Shown: positions 28,282-37,548 of the stretch, piece after piece
Layout of the letters: every line of letters starts with the position of its first letter
How positions within the stretch are numbered: the stretch's first letter is position 1
Origin: Azospira sp. I13
GTDB taxonomy: Bacteria; Pseudomonadota; Gammaproteobacteria; Burkholderiales; Rhodocyclaceae
Direction: 5' to 3'
DNA: 64,000 nt
Assembly (NCBI RefSeq): GCF_003112695.1
Contig: NZ_BFBP01000011.1
Location: 263,401-327,400, forward strand
Notes under the pieces: generated by a model
The model's input: the letters and a program-made list of their open reading frames with translations, nothing else
What the model was told of the DNA's origin: nothing
Databases searched by the model: none
Made by a program: the position numbers and the translations under genes

Positions 28282-28817
28282 AGCCCACCGGCAGTGATCT
28301 GGAGGAACTGGCGCGGCAACTGGCCTGCCATGCCGCCCAGCCCGCCCTGGTGGAAGGAAACGGCCACCACACCCCCTTGAGCAACCCGCTGCAGCGCCTG
28401 CGCCTGGCCTTTGGCGACAGTGGCGCCCTGGCCGCCTCTCCCCGCTCCGCCCGGGCCCAGCTGGCCTTCCGCAGCGGCCAGCCCCTCCGCTTCATCGACC
28501 TCAAGTATCTCTGCCACGCCGCCAACCGGCCCAATGCCTGGGATGGCCGCCGCCTGCTGGATGATCCACGCCTGCTGGCCCAATTGCTGCGACAGGTCGC
28601 TGTCTGGCTGCCCCAGCTGCGCCGCTTCCGCCAGTGCTATCGCGGTCTGCTGGCGGCCTATCGCAGTTGTGAAACGCCCCAGGCCGCCGGACCTGCCGCC
28701 CTGGCCGATTTTCTCCAGGTCCACCGGCAGGCCGTGGCCCAATCCCTGCCACCCCTGGAATGGACTCGAACCCTGGCGGCAGAAGTCGCCATCAGCCATC
28801 CCGCGGATTCGGCGTAA
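28278..28817 (+). CDS. Short ZorC-like (EH-signature-like) protein
   Basis: 179 residues, start overlapping the zorB stop. The central part (LLRQVAVWLPQLRRFRQCYRG-type run, then LLAAYRSC, about 112-133) resembles the Arg-rich helix of EH-signature domain proteins such as ZorC, but ZorC is roughly three times longer. Two stop codons and a strong hairpin follow directly, so no C-terminal half exists here in any frame. No signal peptide or membrane helix. It is probably the third partner of the ZorAB motor. The ZorC relationship rests on pattern and position only. Confidence 0.55.
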   Translation: MKPTGSDLEELARQLACHAAQPALVEGNGHHTPLSNPLQRLRLAFGDSGALAASPRSARAQLAFRSGQPLRFIDLKYLCHAANRPNAWDGRRLLDDPRLLAQLLRQVAVWLPQLRRFRQCYRGLLAAYRSCETPQAAGPAALADFLQVHRQAVAQSLPPLEWTRTLAAEVAISHPADSA

Positions 28818-28845
28818 TAAAAACGGCGCACCGTAGTGCGCCGTT
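28818..28845. terminator. Strong hairpin between the zor locus and the convergent gene
   Basis: A 10-bp perfect stem (AACGGCGCAC/GTGCGCCGTT) with a CGTA loop. On the minus strand the stem is followed by TTTTTATTA, so it ends transcription of the 28911-29231 gene; on the plus strand the tail is weaker (GTTGTT) but it probably acts in both directions. Confidence 0.75.
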
Positions 28846-28910
28846 GTTCGTTGCTGCTCGCTCTTGCGGTTAGTTGCGTCGTGCCGGACCGCCCCAACCC
28901 GCCTGCAGGC

Positions 28911-29231
28911 TCAATAGCCGATGACGAAATCCGCCAGATCAACGCGGATGGTATCCCGGCCCAGGGCCAGGGCGGCATTGCGGGTGAAATCCTTGGCCCA
29001 GCCGCCAGCTTCGGCGAAACGGGCCTCGCCGCCATACTTGGCGACGTTGAGCACCTTGTCGATGATCAACACCTTGCCCACCGGGTTGGAGGGCTCACAT
29101 TCCAGGCTGACGAATTCCTTGTCAAACCAGCGACGGGCCTCTTCGGCGGTCTGGCCTCCCAGATCCCCCTGGGTGAACTTGAATTCGTACTCCTTGCCTT
29201 TGCCGAAAGCGACAATGACGGTGTGGGACAT
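28911..29231 (-). CDS. Conserved-looking hypothetical protein, 106 aa
   Basis: Starts ATG 29231 behind an excellent GGAGGAG site. A soluble alpha/beta protein beginning SHTVIVAFGKGKEYEF and ending DLADFVIGY; no membrane segment, no cysteine pair, no known motif recognised. Monocistronic, with a candidate promoter upstream and a terminator downstream. Function unknown. Confidence 0.8.
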   Translation of the reverse strand: MSHTVIVAFGKGKEYEFKFTQGDLGGQTAEEARRWFDKEFVSLECEPSNPVGKVLIIDKVLNVAKYGGEARFAEAGGWAKDFTRNAALALGRDTIRVDLADFVIGY

Positions 29232-29271
29232 GGATCTCCTCCATTGGGTTAAGGTTAGAATTGTCCGCACT

Positions 29272-29309
29272 ATTCTATGCCCATTTCCGTACGCTGTGGA
29301 ATGGTCCAC
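29272..29309 (-). promoter_or_regulatory. Candidate promoter with inverted repeat
   Basis: On the minus strand TAGAAT (29277-29272) is preceded after 17 bases by TCCACA (four of six -35 matches), which is part of a GTGGA-ATGG-TCCAC inverted repeat at 29296-29309. It lies about 40 bases before the 106-residue protein gene. The repeat could be an operator. Confidence 0.4.
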
Positions 29310-29392
29310 AATGCATCTTCGCTTCCGTCGGCCAGGCCGGCGGTGAACCTTGAATCGGCGCCAGCAATCGCGCGTGAACCCGTGGAAATTCC

Positions 29393-29605
29393 ATGACACT
29401 TACCGACGACGAAGCCGGCATCATCCGCGGCCGGCTCCATGAACTGGAAGTGGAACACCGGGATCTGGACCTGGTCATCGAACACCTCATCGCCAACCCG
29501 CCACCGGACCAGCTGCTGGTGCGCAGGCTGAAGAAGCGCAAACTCCAGGTCAAAGACCGCATCAAGCTGCTCGAAGGCATGCTGGTGCCGGACATGCCGG
29601 CCTAA
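29393..29605 (+). CDS. YdcH-like DUF465 protein
   Basis: 70 residues, two long charged helices with the family pattern ELEVEHRDLD...LKKRKLQVKDRI, typical of DUF465/YdcH (helical hairpin, often YdcH-type). Role unknown. It is 32 bases upstream of metY on the same strand. Confidence 0.85.
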   Translation: MTLTDDEAGIIRGRLHELEVEHRDLDLVIEHLIANPPPDQLLVRRLKKRKLQVKDRIKLLEGMLVPDMPA

Positions 29606-29637
29606 GCCCATAAAAAGAGACTTTCAGGAGAACGCCC

Positions 29638-30939
29638 ATGGCCGGTAAGGACGGCTACACCCTCGACACCCTGGCCCTGCACGCCGGCCAGGTACCCGAC
29701 CCGCAATACGGCGCCCGCGCCACCCCGATCTATCTTTCCACCTCCTTCGTCTTCAAGGATTCCGACCAGGCCGCCGCCCTCTTCAACATGGAACGGGCCG
29801 GCCACGTCTATTCGCGCATCTCCAACCCCACCGTATCGGTGCTGGAGGAGCGCGTTGCCGCCCTGGAAGGCGGCGTCGGCGCCATCGCCACCGCCAGCGG
29901 CCAGGCCGCCATGCACCTGGCCGTGGCCACCCTGATGGGGGCCGGCAGCCATATCGTTGCCTCCGGCGCCCTCTACGGCGGCAGCCACAACCTGCTGGAC
30001 TACACCCTGCGCCGCTTCGGCATCGAGACCACCTTCGTTCCCACCCGGGACGTGGACGCCTGGCGCGCCGCCATCCGCCCCAACACCCGCCTGCTCTTCG
30101 GCGAAACCCTGGGCAACCCGGGCCTGGATGTGCTGGACATTCCCCGCATTTCCGCCCTGGCCCACGAACACGGCCTGCCCCTGCTGGTGGACTCCACCTT
30201 CACCAGCCCCTATCTGTTGAAGCCCTTCGAGCACGGCGCCGACCTGGTCTTCCACTCCGCCACCAAGTTCCTCTGCGGCCATGGCACCGCCGTCGGCGGC
30301 GTGCTGGTGGATTCGGGCAATTTCGATTGGGAAGCCTCGGGTAAATTCCCCACCCTGACCGAGCCCTACGACGGCTTCCACGGCATGGACTTCGCCGAGG
30401 AATCCACCGTCGCCGCCTTCCTGCTGCGGGCCCGACGCGAGGGCCTGCGGGACTTCGGCGCCTGCATGAGCCCGATGAATGCCTTCCAGATTCTCCAGGG
30501 CGTGGAAACCCTGCCCCTGCGCATGGCCCGCCATGTGGAAAACGCCCGCAAGCTGGTGGATTTCCTCGCCGCCCACGAGGCGGTGGGAAGCGTCGCCTAC
30601 CCGGGCCTGGAAAGCCACCCGGACCATGCCCTGGCCCAGAAGCTGCTGCCCAAGGGCTGTGGCTCCGTCTTCAGTTTCAGCGTCAAGGGCGGCCGCCCCG
30701 CCGGCAAGAAATTCATCGAGACCCTGAAGCTCTTCTCCCACCTGGCCAACGTGGGCGATGCCAAGTCCCTGGTGATCCACCCGGCCTCCACCACCCACTT
30801 CCGCATGTCCGACGAGGCCCTGCTGGCGGCCGGCATCGGTGCCGGCACCATCCGCCTCTCGGTGGGCCTGGAAGATGCGGACGACCTCATCGAAGACCTG
30901 TCCCGGGGCCTGGCCGCTGCGGTCAAGGCTGCGGCGTAA
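29638..30939 (+). CDS. metY: O-acetylhomoserine (thiol)-lyase, PLP enzyme
   Basis: 433 residues, the length of MetY-type sulfhydrylases. Cys/Met metabolism PLP-enzyme signatures: [22 protein letters not shown]-type start, [11 protein letters not shown] contacts DSTFTSPY, Schiff-base lysine K210 ([11 protein letters not shown]) and SVGLED near the end. It should make homocysteine from O-acetylhomoserine and sulfide in cytoplasmic methionine synthesis; use of O-succinylhomoserine (MetZ) is less likely because of length. Ribosome site AGGAG. Followed after ten bases by an alpha/beta hydrolase. Confidence 0.9.
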   Translation: MAGKDGYTLDTLALHAGQVPDPQYGARATPIYLSTSFVFKDSDQAAALFNMERAGHVYSRISNPTVSVLEERVAALEGGVGAIATASGQAAMHLAVATLMGAGSHIVASGALYGGSHNLLDYTLRRFGIETTFVPTRDVDAWRAAIRPNTRLLFGETLGNPGLDVLDIPRISALAHEHGLPLLVDSTFTSPYLLKPFEHGADLVFHSATKFLCGHGTAVGGVLVDSGNFDWEASGKFPTLTEPYDGFHGMDFAEESTVAAFLLRARREGLRDFGACMSPMNAFQILQGVETLPLRMARHVENARKLVDFLAAHEAVGSVAYPGLESHPDHALAQKLLPKGCGSVFSFSVKGGRPAGKKFIETLKLFSHLANVGDAKSLVIHPASTTHFRMSDEALLAAGIGAGTIRLSVGLEDADDLIEDLSRGLAAAVKAAA

Positions 30940-30949
30940 GGAGGGGGCC

Positions 30950-31735
30950 ATGGAACTGATCGTCCGCGACACCAAGATCTACGCCTACACCGGCGGCAAG
31001 ACCTTCGACCCGCAAAAGCCCGCCCTGGTCTTCCTCCACGGCGCCGCCAACGACCACACGGTGTGGGGCCTGCAGAGCCGCTATTTCGCCAACCACGGCT
31101 ACAGCGTGCTGGCGGTGGACCTGCCCGGCCACGGCCGCTCCGGCGGCGAGCCCCTGGCTTCCATCGGTGCCCTGGCCGACTGGGTGGCCGATCTGCTGAA
31201 TGCCGCCGGCGTGGAAAAAGCCGTTCTGGCCGGCCACTCCATGGGCTCCCTGGCTGCCCTGGAAGCCGCCGCCCGCCATCCCAGCCGCATCGTCAAGATC
31301 GCCCTGCTCGGCAGCGCCGTCCCCATGGCCGTCTCCGACCAGCTCTTGGCCGCCGCCAAAGACAAGCCGGAAAAGGCCTACCGCATGATCAACCAGTGGT
31401 CCAATGCCCTGGGCCTGGGCGGCAACACCGTTCCCGGCGCCTGGCAGCCCGGGGCCAGCCTGGCCCTGATGCGCCGTGCCAAGCCTGGCTCCCTGTTCAT
31501 CGACCTGTCCAACTGCAACGACTACCAGACCGGTCTGGAAGCCGCCGCCCAGGTGCAATGCCCGGCCCTGCTGGTGATCGCCAAGCGGGACCTGATGACC
31601 CCGCCCCGGGCCGCTGGGGACCTGGCCAAAGCGTTGAAAGACGTGCGCAAGGCCGAGATCGACGGTGCCGGCCACGCCATGATGGCCGAACAGCCGGACC
31701 GGGTGCTGGACGCCCTGCGGGCTTTCCTGCTCTAG
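30950..31735 (+). CDS. Alpha/beta hydrolase
   Basis: 261 residues from ATG 30950 with GGAGGGGG site. Fold motifs: oxyanion HGAANDH, VDLPGHGRSGG, nucleophile S97 in AGHSMGS, acid D214 (AKRDLMTP) and H242 (GAGHAMM) complete the triad. No signal peptide. Substrate unknown; position after metY suggests an esterase linked to methionine metabolism but is not diagnostic. Its end overlaps by four bases with the convergent EamA remnant. Confidence 0.88.
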   Translation: MELIVRDTKIYAYTGGKTFDPQKPALVFLHGAANDHTVWGLQSRYFANHGYSVLAVDLPGHGRSGGEPLASIGALADWVADLLNAAGVEKAVLAGHSMGSLAALEAAARHPSRIVKIALLGSAVPMAVSDQLLAAAKDKPEKAYRMINQWSNALGLGGNTVPGAWQPGASLALMRRAKPGSLFIDLSNCNDYQTGLEAAAQVQCPALLVIAKRDLMTPPRAAGDLAKALKDVRKAEIDGAGHAMMAEQPDRVLDALRAFLL

Positions 31736-32498
31736 GCGGAATCCCTCCGCCCTTGCGGGGGCGCTCCCTCCCGAGCCAGCAGCAACACGGCCGTGAGGAT
31801 CAGGGCGCCCCCCGCCACCTGCGACAACCCCAGACCTTCCCCCAAGAACATCGCTGCCAGCAGCACCGTCACCACCGGCTCCAGGGTGGAAAGCGTCGCT
31901 GCATCCGCCGCCCCCAGGCGCGCCATGCCGGCAAAGAAGCCCACCATGCCGAGTATGGTGGATAGCAGCACGATCCCGAATACCGCCCCCCACCCCGTAG
32001 CGGAGGCTGGCCACGGGGAATCCCGCCCTATCGCCAGCACGCCGTAGACCACCGCGGCCGCCAGCATGATGACCGTGGAAGCCGCCAGAGGCCCGGCCTG
32101 GGCAGTCAGTCGTTCCCCAACCAGGATGTAGCAGGAATAGATGAGGGCGGAGCCCAGGCCCAGAGCAATGCCCAGGGGAGAGCCCGAGAGTTGCCCACCA
32201 ATGGTCAGCAAGGTGCCACAACAGGCCATGACGACGGCCAGGACCTTGCGCCGGTTCAGGGCCTGACGGCCCAAGACCGCTGCCAGCAACGTCACCAGAA
32301 CCGGATAGAGATACAGCAACAGGGCCGTCAACCCGGCGGAGGCATGATGCAGGGCCGCGAAATAGCAGTAGGACTGGCCGACGTAGGCGATTCCCCCCAT
32401 GGCCAGCAGCCCCGGCCAAAGGCGCGGTGCAGGCCATGGGCGGCCTATCAGGCACAGGAAGGCCGCCATGAGGCTGCCGGCCAGGGCGAAACGCAGGA
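31732..32498 (-). pseudogene. EamA (DMT) transporter, C-terminal part, split by a transposon
   Basis: About 255 residues in frame with the 5' part at 41656-41811. Contains eight or nine hydrophobic helices with two EamA repeats (ALHHASAGLTALLLYLYP, LSTLEPVVTVLLAAMFLGEGL). An IS21-family element is inserted after the codons for LEALLFL. The first helix and start are on the far side. Removing 32499-41660 (element plus one target-duplication copy) rejoins an open frame of 306 codons (305 residues), the usual size. A read-through version that starts inside the element (upstream to about 32571) would lack the first helix and is unlikely to work. Confidence 0.9.
32494..32498. repeat. Target-site duplication, left copy
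   Basis: CAGGA immediately outside the left end of the IS21-family element; an identical CAGGA lies immediately outside the right end (41656-41660). Five bases is within the 4-8 range of the IS21 family. Confidence 0.92.
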
Positions 32499-32596
32499 TG
32501 TGTATTCCGATGAAAAGCGCCAGTGATTCCAATCCCAAAACCGCCACGTGTTCCGATCGTAAACCTTCCACTCATTCCAATGATCGCCGCCAGAGA
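32499..32596. repeat. Left-end multiple terminal repeats of the IS21 element
   Basis: Four units begin with ATTCC/GTTCC at 32504, 32526, 32550 and 32574 and have the pattern [AG]TTCC[GA]AT followed by an A-rich run and [GC]CCA[CG]. Spacing is 22-24 bp. They match the repeats at the right end in sequence and orientation (inverted). Confidence 0.85.
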
Positions 32597-32804
32597 AGTA
32601 AGCTTTCGCACTTCGTACCAAGCTGAGATCGGTTCATCAAGACAGATGGGCACTGGACGAAGCGGCCGTACATGGCGCAGATTAACTGAGTGCTAATCGG
32701 CCAAAACAGCCGATGGCCAGATGTGCTGAAATAGTCAGCAACGTTGCGCTTAACTGCCGTTCAGCACTTGCAGTGCAGTGCTGCGAAGCAGAGGTTCAAG
32801 TCAA

Positions 32805-33392
32805 CTAGACCTCGGACGGTGATGCGTAGTGATTCATTGGAGCACCGATAGTGACTTTCGATGTGATCAGAACTTCGATCAGCGATCCCCGCTTTTCGTG
32901 AGAAGACAAATGCGGGTCCTGACCAATGAGTGCGCCTTTCCAGTAGCTCTCGTAGTAATACATAAATGCATCAGCACGCTTAGGAAACTGTTGATCAAGC
33001 CATGTCATATCCAGACAAGGAGGCTCGCCATCACAATCGACGGAGTAAATTGCAGGATGCCCTTTGAACCCAAATCGCTCGATGTAGCGATGCGCATCTT
33101 CGATGCTCTTGACTGCAAAAAATGCTGAGAGTCTTGATACGATTGGTAAATCCTTGAGTCGAGGGTTGTGCCTCCGAAAGAGTTCAAGGTAATACTCCCT
33201 GTAGGCACAGTCACGGAGTAGCATCAGCTTCTTTGGTGATTCTTCCCCTTTTTCAAGTGCCTCGACAACGCCGGCCGCCTTAAATTGCTGGAGATAGATC
33301 CGACCGAAGAGGGATGGTGCTTCAGGACTTAAATCAATAGTCATTCCAGGCGCCAGCCTGCCTAACATGTCAACATGATAAAAAGTAGGCAC
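32805..33392 (-). CDS. Passenger gene: hypothetical, possibly DUF2441-like
   Basis: 195 residues from GTG 33392 with GAGGTAA site. The start PTFYHVDMLGRLAPGMTIDL resembles the YHVD..L..G..I opening of DUF2441 proteins; the C-terminus (LIEVLITSKVTIG) also fits that shape. No membrane segment. It lies 106 bp downstream of the 1253-residue gene on the same strand and probably forms an operon with it. The biochemical role is unknown; the family assignment is a pattern impression. Confidence 0.65.
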   Translation of the reverse strand: MPTFYHVDMLGRLAPGMTIDLSPEAPSLFGRIYLQQFKAAGVVEALEKGEESPKKLMLLRDCAYREYYLELFRRHNPRLKDLPIVSRLSAFFAVKSIEDAHRYIERFGFKGHPAIYSVDCDGEPPCLDMTWLDQQFPKRADAFMYYYESYWKGALIGQDPHLSSHEKRGSLIEVLITSKVTIGAPMNHYASPSEV

Positions 33393-33498
33393 TTTCTTAC
33401 CTCTTCGATATTTTCAGGTGCGGCGTAACATTTATAAATACACAGGATTGAGACTGCACCGGTGAGGGATATTCAAGGCAGCAATGGATTTCGGGGAG

Positions 33499-36400
33499 CT
33501 ACATCTTCATCTTCCCCTGTTCAGCTCTGACGTCTTCGTGATCTGCACGGCGGATCCAGTCATCAGAGATGGCCATCAACATCGCCGACGTCCGCGGATA
33601 CATCCATGTCGCATCTGCCCAGTCCTTGTAGCAAGTCGCAAACTCGCGTTCTTGCCTTCCATCCTCGTTGATGCCTTTGCTATAAACGCCGCGTTTGTTA
33701 AAGCACTCGATTGCGAACCCGCGTTCGACATGCTCCGCAGCCACCTCATCGATCACTTGGCACACTGCTGATGGCGGCCAAAATGGCTCGCTGGCGTCTT
33801 GCGGAGCATGAGCGAGAATGTAGCCAATGCGCTGATCACCGATATCATCGAGGCCCTTTTTAGCTGCTAGCGTTCGAACCGTGGCAACCCATTCGGACAG
33901 TATTTGAGCATCAATTTTTCCGTCATGCAGGCCAGGCACTGTCTTGAACGCCGAGAGCAAGTCGTATGAAATATTTGCCCGCGTCTTCATCTCGGCTGTG
34001 ATGGTTTGTTCAGGCGGCGTATTCTTGCCTCTGAATACGTGTGACAGCACGTCGATGAACATCTCGGGATCGGAAGCCAAAAGGTTGAAGATGGTCAGCG
34101 GCTCACTCTCATGACGAAGTAATGGCAGGTAGGCGTATTCCAACCTCCCGACCTCCAATTTGTCGATATCGCTACGCGTGCGCACTTCTTTGAGCGCCTT
34201 CGCTACGTAGTAGGAAAGCATGTTGCCAAAGCGCTTGAAGCCGTTATCAACTTGGCTGACACCTTTCGTAAGTAGGTCCACCAGCAGGCTCGACGACAAG
34301 TCTTTGGCACGTGAGTGCATCAAGCCTAGGACGTCGATGTCCCTCCCAACGGTTCGGAACTGGTCAATTGCGTACAGCAGGTCATCGAGCGAAGCCTGTA
34401 TCGGCAGCAAGCCCACGTGGCGCCAGTACTGGTCCCGTACCTCGCTGCCAAGGCCTTCGACATAAGACCAAGTGGTAGGGGTGGCTGGCCAACCGAGCAA
34501 AAGTTTGGCTTTTGCGGCGGCGTCCGTAACTTGCGCCAAAAACCGGCCCTTGAATGCGCCTTCCCATTGGTCACCGAACTTGCCCACACCAGCTGCCGAT
34601 ACGTAATACGAAAGACTCGGTGGTGCGGCAGGATCGAGTGCTCCTTGCATCAACTCAAACATTTGCTCAAGCGTGATAGATAGGTGGCTGTGACCCAGCA
34701 CTTGGCCCAGCAGCTCTGGCAATTTCACCATCCTCGCAAGCCTCAGAACGCCCGGCGCCCCATCGCGGTCAAGGACACGCTGCAGGATTTCCTTGCGCAG
34801 GTCAGTTGGGTCCTCAAAGTCCTCGGAGTCTCCCTTGTACTTGCCAATATGCGGTGTCCAGTCATCAAACGCATGGCGGTCAGATACGAGGGGGTCGGTA
34901 GGGCGATGACGTTCGACCACCTCTTTCACTGCGGCCAGATCGTTATTGCTCAGTGCCCAGTCTGAGTCTCCAAAATACTCGTTGCGAGCCGACTCATCTT
35001 TTAACTTGTGCCAGATTGTGCATCCTTCGTCCACTTGATGAGTGGCCAGGTAGCTATCGACGCGAGCGAGTACTTTTGCACGATTAGGCGCTTGAAGTTG
35101 CCCCAATGATTCGATGAAAACGCCAAGGCGTGCCTCGTTATCGCCAGCCGCTACAAGCGCTCGATCAACGACGGCGGTCTCAAAATCCCACACCGAACCA
35201 AAGGTGATTTCTTCTGGTTTTTCTGGAGCGAAGTCACGAAGTTTTGGATGTTGCGTGGGCGAGCTGATAGCGTGACTGCACGGAAGGAGCTTCTTGAGCA
35301 GTTGCCAGCCGACGTCTGGACACGCCTTAAGGACTGCATCGAGGCATGCAATCCGCTGCGGCTGCAACGCATAGGTGTTGGGCGACCAGCCTAACAGGAT
35401 GTCGCGCAAGCTGTTGATTGGCCGGTTGACGTGGTTCGAATCTGGCTCCGGATCCAGCTGGCCGAGCTTGGCAAGCACGACCGCAGCGCGGTTGAGGTAC
35501 CTCGGGTCCCACGCAATCGACTCTAGCGCCCAAAGGAAATGCACATGTGGACTCGACGGGCCGAAGAAGCGGTTGCGCTCCGTCTCGAAGATCTGAGCAA
35601 TCTGTTCAGGAACGCCCTCGAGCATAGACTCGAGGGCCTTCAAAAAAGGGTTGGGCGCGGCCTCCGCGAGCAGTGCAGTCTGATCGCCGAGGCGCAGTAT
35701 TGAGTGATGCGATTTGCTCCAATCTGGCAGTGCGTTGATTACGTCGTCGACATACTGCTGAGGCGTCTTGCCTTTGACATGCAGACCGGCAACCTCATGC
35801 ATTGACGCGATGATGAGGAGCGTCAACGCAAGCCCATCGCGCAGCCATCTACTGTAGTCGGCGTGCGCTACCTTGGCCAGGTTGAACTTTTGATCTCGCG
35901 ACGGCTGCTCTGGCTGTTTGCCAAACACCTTGACGATGGCGTCTCGCAGCCGCGTGAGGTCGGCGTCGGTCAGCTGACTGCCATAGAAGTAGAAAGCATC
36001 GACCGGTGCACGCACCTGCCAAACATCAGCCTCCTTGTCCACTGGGCGATCAGCCAAACTGAGCGTTGGCATTAGGATGCCTTCCAACATCCCATAGGCG
36101 TGGTAGCCCCCCAGTTCCTTCAAAATGTTGCAGTCGGTCTCCAGATCGCTCGACCATCCCCCGGCGAGGAAGGCTGGCTTAAGCACAGACACATGCTGCA
36201 ACCAAGGCGGGTCAGTAGCTGGCGTGTTGTTGATCAATCGCTTTAGGATGGTCAAGCTGCGCCCGCATCGATGCGCAAGCTCGTACCCTTGGCCGTGGTC
36301 AAGTCCCATCTCAATGAACCCGTCCACCATGCCTGACGCTGTTGGCCTCTTCAGCAAGGAACCACGCTTGGCCTGAGCACCCGTCGCGGCCGATAGCGTG

Positions 36401-37260
36401 GGGCATTTTTTGCCAAGCGTGCCGGCCAGGGTTTCGGCGGCGCCAACTGTGATGAAGACCAGGCCGGTGTGCATCGCAAAGAATCGAGCCGCCGCCTCTG
36501 TGCGGACAATCAAAGTTCTGGACTCAAGTGATTGGCGCACGGCAGGCGTTGCAGTTCGGATTGTCGCTACCGCGAACGCGATGACTTCCTCAGAAGTTTC
36601 GGCGCCGATCATGAAGGACTCGGCTTGTCCGCACAGCTTGCTGAGCAACTCCTCGGCCTCTCGCTGCCGATCGGCAATGACTAGTTTCTCACTGAGCGGC
36701 GGCTTGAACTGCGTACTGAATTCCTCCCAGTATTCGTCTGTACTCAAGGCGCCGTCTTTGGGTGCCGTCCCGAGCACATTTCGGGCGTATCGAGCAGCAA
36801 TCGCAGGATGGTCTTTTAGCCATTGAACGAGCGATACGCCATCAAGGTATTTAACGTCTTTCCACTTTCGCTCTTTGCGGCGGTCATCTTCCCATTCAGG
36901 GATTTTTTTCGTCGGCGTATCCCAGCACCCGAGATTGACCAGAACCAAGGTGTTCTCAGCCATCTCGTCATCGGGCGTCTGGTTGGTCCGCTTCACGTAA
37001 TCAGATGTCGCTTTTTTCTCTCCAGGGCCGGTTCCAAACTCCCACTTAGACTTGCCCTCCGGAACGAATCCCTTGGCCTCATCCGTCTCCAAATCGCCAT
37101 CCCAGCCACGTAACTGGCTGACTTCGCCGCTCGGGAAGCGGAACCGTGTCGCATCGTCAATAGTCATCCGAATGAGATCCGCGAGCATGGCCATCAGCAT
37201 CTCTCGGGCATTCAATCGGCCAGCCCAGGCCTCAAGAGCTTTTTCGTCGATCCATTGCAT
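33499..37260 (-). CDS. Passenger gene: large protein, possible nuclease/NTPase-type defence effector
   Basis: 1253 residues from ATG 37260 (GGAGGGG six bases before it). N-terminal region 1-110 has RGWDGDLE (51-58), WEFGTG (73-78) and a K-rich then DYVKRT stretch (82-92), a layout I associate with a conserved but unnamed domain that may be a restriction-endonuclease-like fold. Residues about 190-345 look like a STAND/AAA-type NTPase that has lost its P-loop: IGAETSEE (218-225) in place of Walker A, a strand with LIV-T, and AHRCGRSLTILKRL (329-342). The rest (about 350-1250) is helical, repeat-like, probably a sensor scaffold. No transmembrane segments. Carried on a transposon, it is a candidate phage-defence protein; function is inferred only. 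Confidence 0.75.
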   Translation of the reverse strand: MQWIDEKALEAWAGRLNAREMLMAMLADLIRMTIDDATRFRFPSGEVSQLRGWDGDLETDEAKGFVPEGKSKWEFGTGPGEKKATSDYVKRTNQTPDDEMAENTLVLVNLGCWDTPTKKIPEWEDDRRKERKWKDVKYLDGVSLVQWLKDHPAIAARYARNVLGTAPKDGALSTDEYWEEFSTQFKPPLSEKLVIADRQREAEELLSKLCGQAESFMIGAETSEEVIAFAVATIRTATPAVRQSLESRTLIVRTEAAARFFAMHTGLVFITVGAAETLAGTLGKKCPTLSAATGAQAKRGSLLKRPTASGMVDGFIEMGLDHGQGYELAHRCGRSLTILKRLINNTPATDPPWLQHVSVLKPAFLAGGWSSDLETDCNILKELGGYHAYGMLEGILMPTLSLADRPVDKEADVWQVRAPVDAFYFYGSQLTDADLTRLRDAIVKVFGKQPEQPSRDQKFNLAKVAHADYSRWLRDGLALTLLIIASMHEVAGLHVKGKTPQQYVDDVINALPDWSKSHHSILRLGDQTALLAEAAPNPFLKALESMLEGVPEQIAQIFETERNRFFGPSSPHVHFLWALESIAWDPRYLNRAAVVLAKLGQLDPEPDSNHVNRPINSLRDILLGWSPNTYALQPQRIACLDAVLKACPDVGWQLLKKLLPCSHAISSPTQHPKLRDFAPEKPEEITFGSVWDFETAVVDRALVAAGDNEARLGVFIESLGQLQAPNRAKVLARVDSYLATHQVDEGCTIWHKLKDESARNEYFGDSDWALSNNDLAAVKEVVERHRPTDPLVSDRHAFDDWTPHIGKYKGDSEDFEDPTDLRKEILQRVLDRDGAPGVLRLARMVKLPELLGQVLGHSHLSITLEQMFELMQGALDPAAPPSLSYYVSAAGVGKFGDQWEGAFKGRFLAQVTDAAAKAKLLLGWPATPTTWSYVEGLGSEVRDQYWRHVGLLPIQASLDDLLYAIDQFRTVGRDIDVLGLMHSRAKDLSSSLLVDLLTKGVSQVDNGFKRFGNMLSYYVAKALKEVRTRSDIDKLEVGRLEYAYLPLLRHESEPLTIFNLLASDPEMFIDVLSHVFRGKNTPPEQTITAEMKTRANISYDLLSAFKTVPGLHDGKIDAQILSEWVATVRTLAAKKGLDDIGDQRIGYILAHAPQDASEPFWPPSAVCQVIDEVAAEHVERGFAIECFNKRGVYSKGINEDGRQEREFATCYKDWADATWMYPRTSAMLMAISDDWIRRADHEDVRAEQGKMKM

Positions 37261-37548
37261 GCTTGCCCCTCCGATCACGCAGCAGTCCGTGCTTACGTCA
37301 TTTTTTATGAGTTCGCGATTATATTCCAGTCTGGGTACGAGCTATTGCCGTTGTCCTGTAGCTCAGTCTCTATGTGGACGTAAGTCCATCCCGAGATTTG
37401 TATTCCCATACAACTGAAAATACTGCGATTGACCACCATATGCGGCTAAACGGCAGCTAACCGGCTCATTGCCGCTGAATGCAGGCCAAAGACCCAAGGT
37501 TGGCTTTGGCCGAACTGCTGCCCCATACTCTTGCATGACCGTTGTATA
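37261..37548. other. 288-bp gap within the passenger region
   Basis: Relatively AT-rich DNA between the large gene start and the end of the next minus-strand gene. It presumably holds the promoter of the large gene; no clear -35/-10 pair, repeat or RNA structure was seen. Confidence 0.5.

Noticed and set aside
28818-28920. A frameshifted remainder of a full-length zorC
   Set aside because: Two in-frame stops, a strong hairpin and the next gene leave no room for 300 more codons in any frame.
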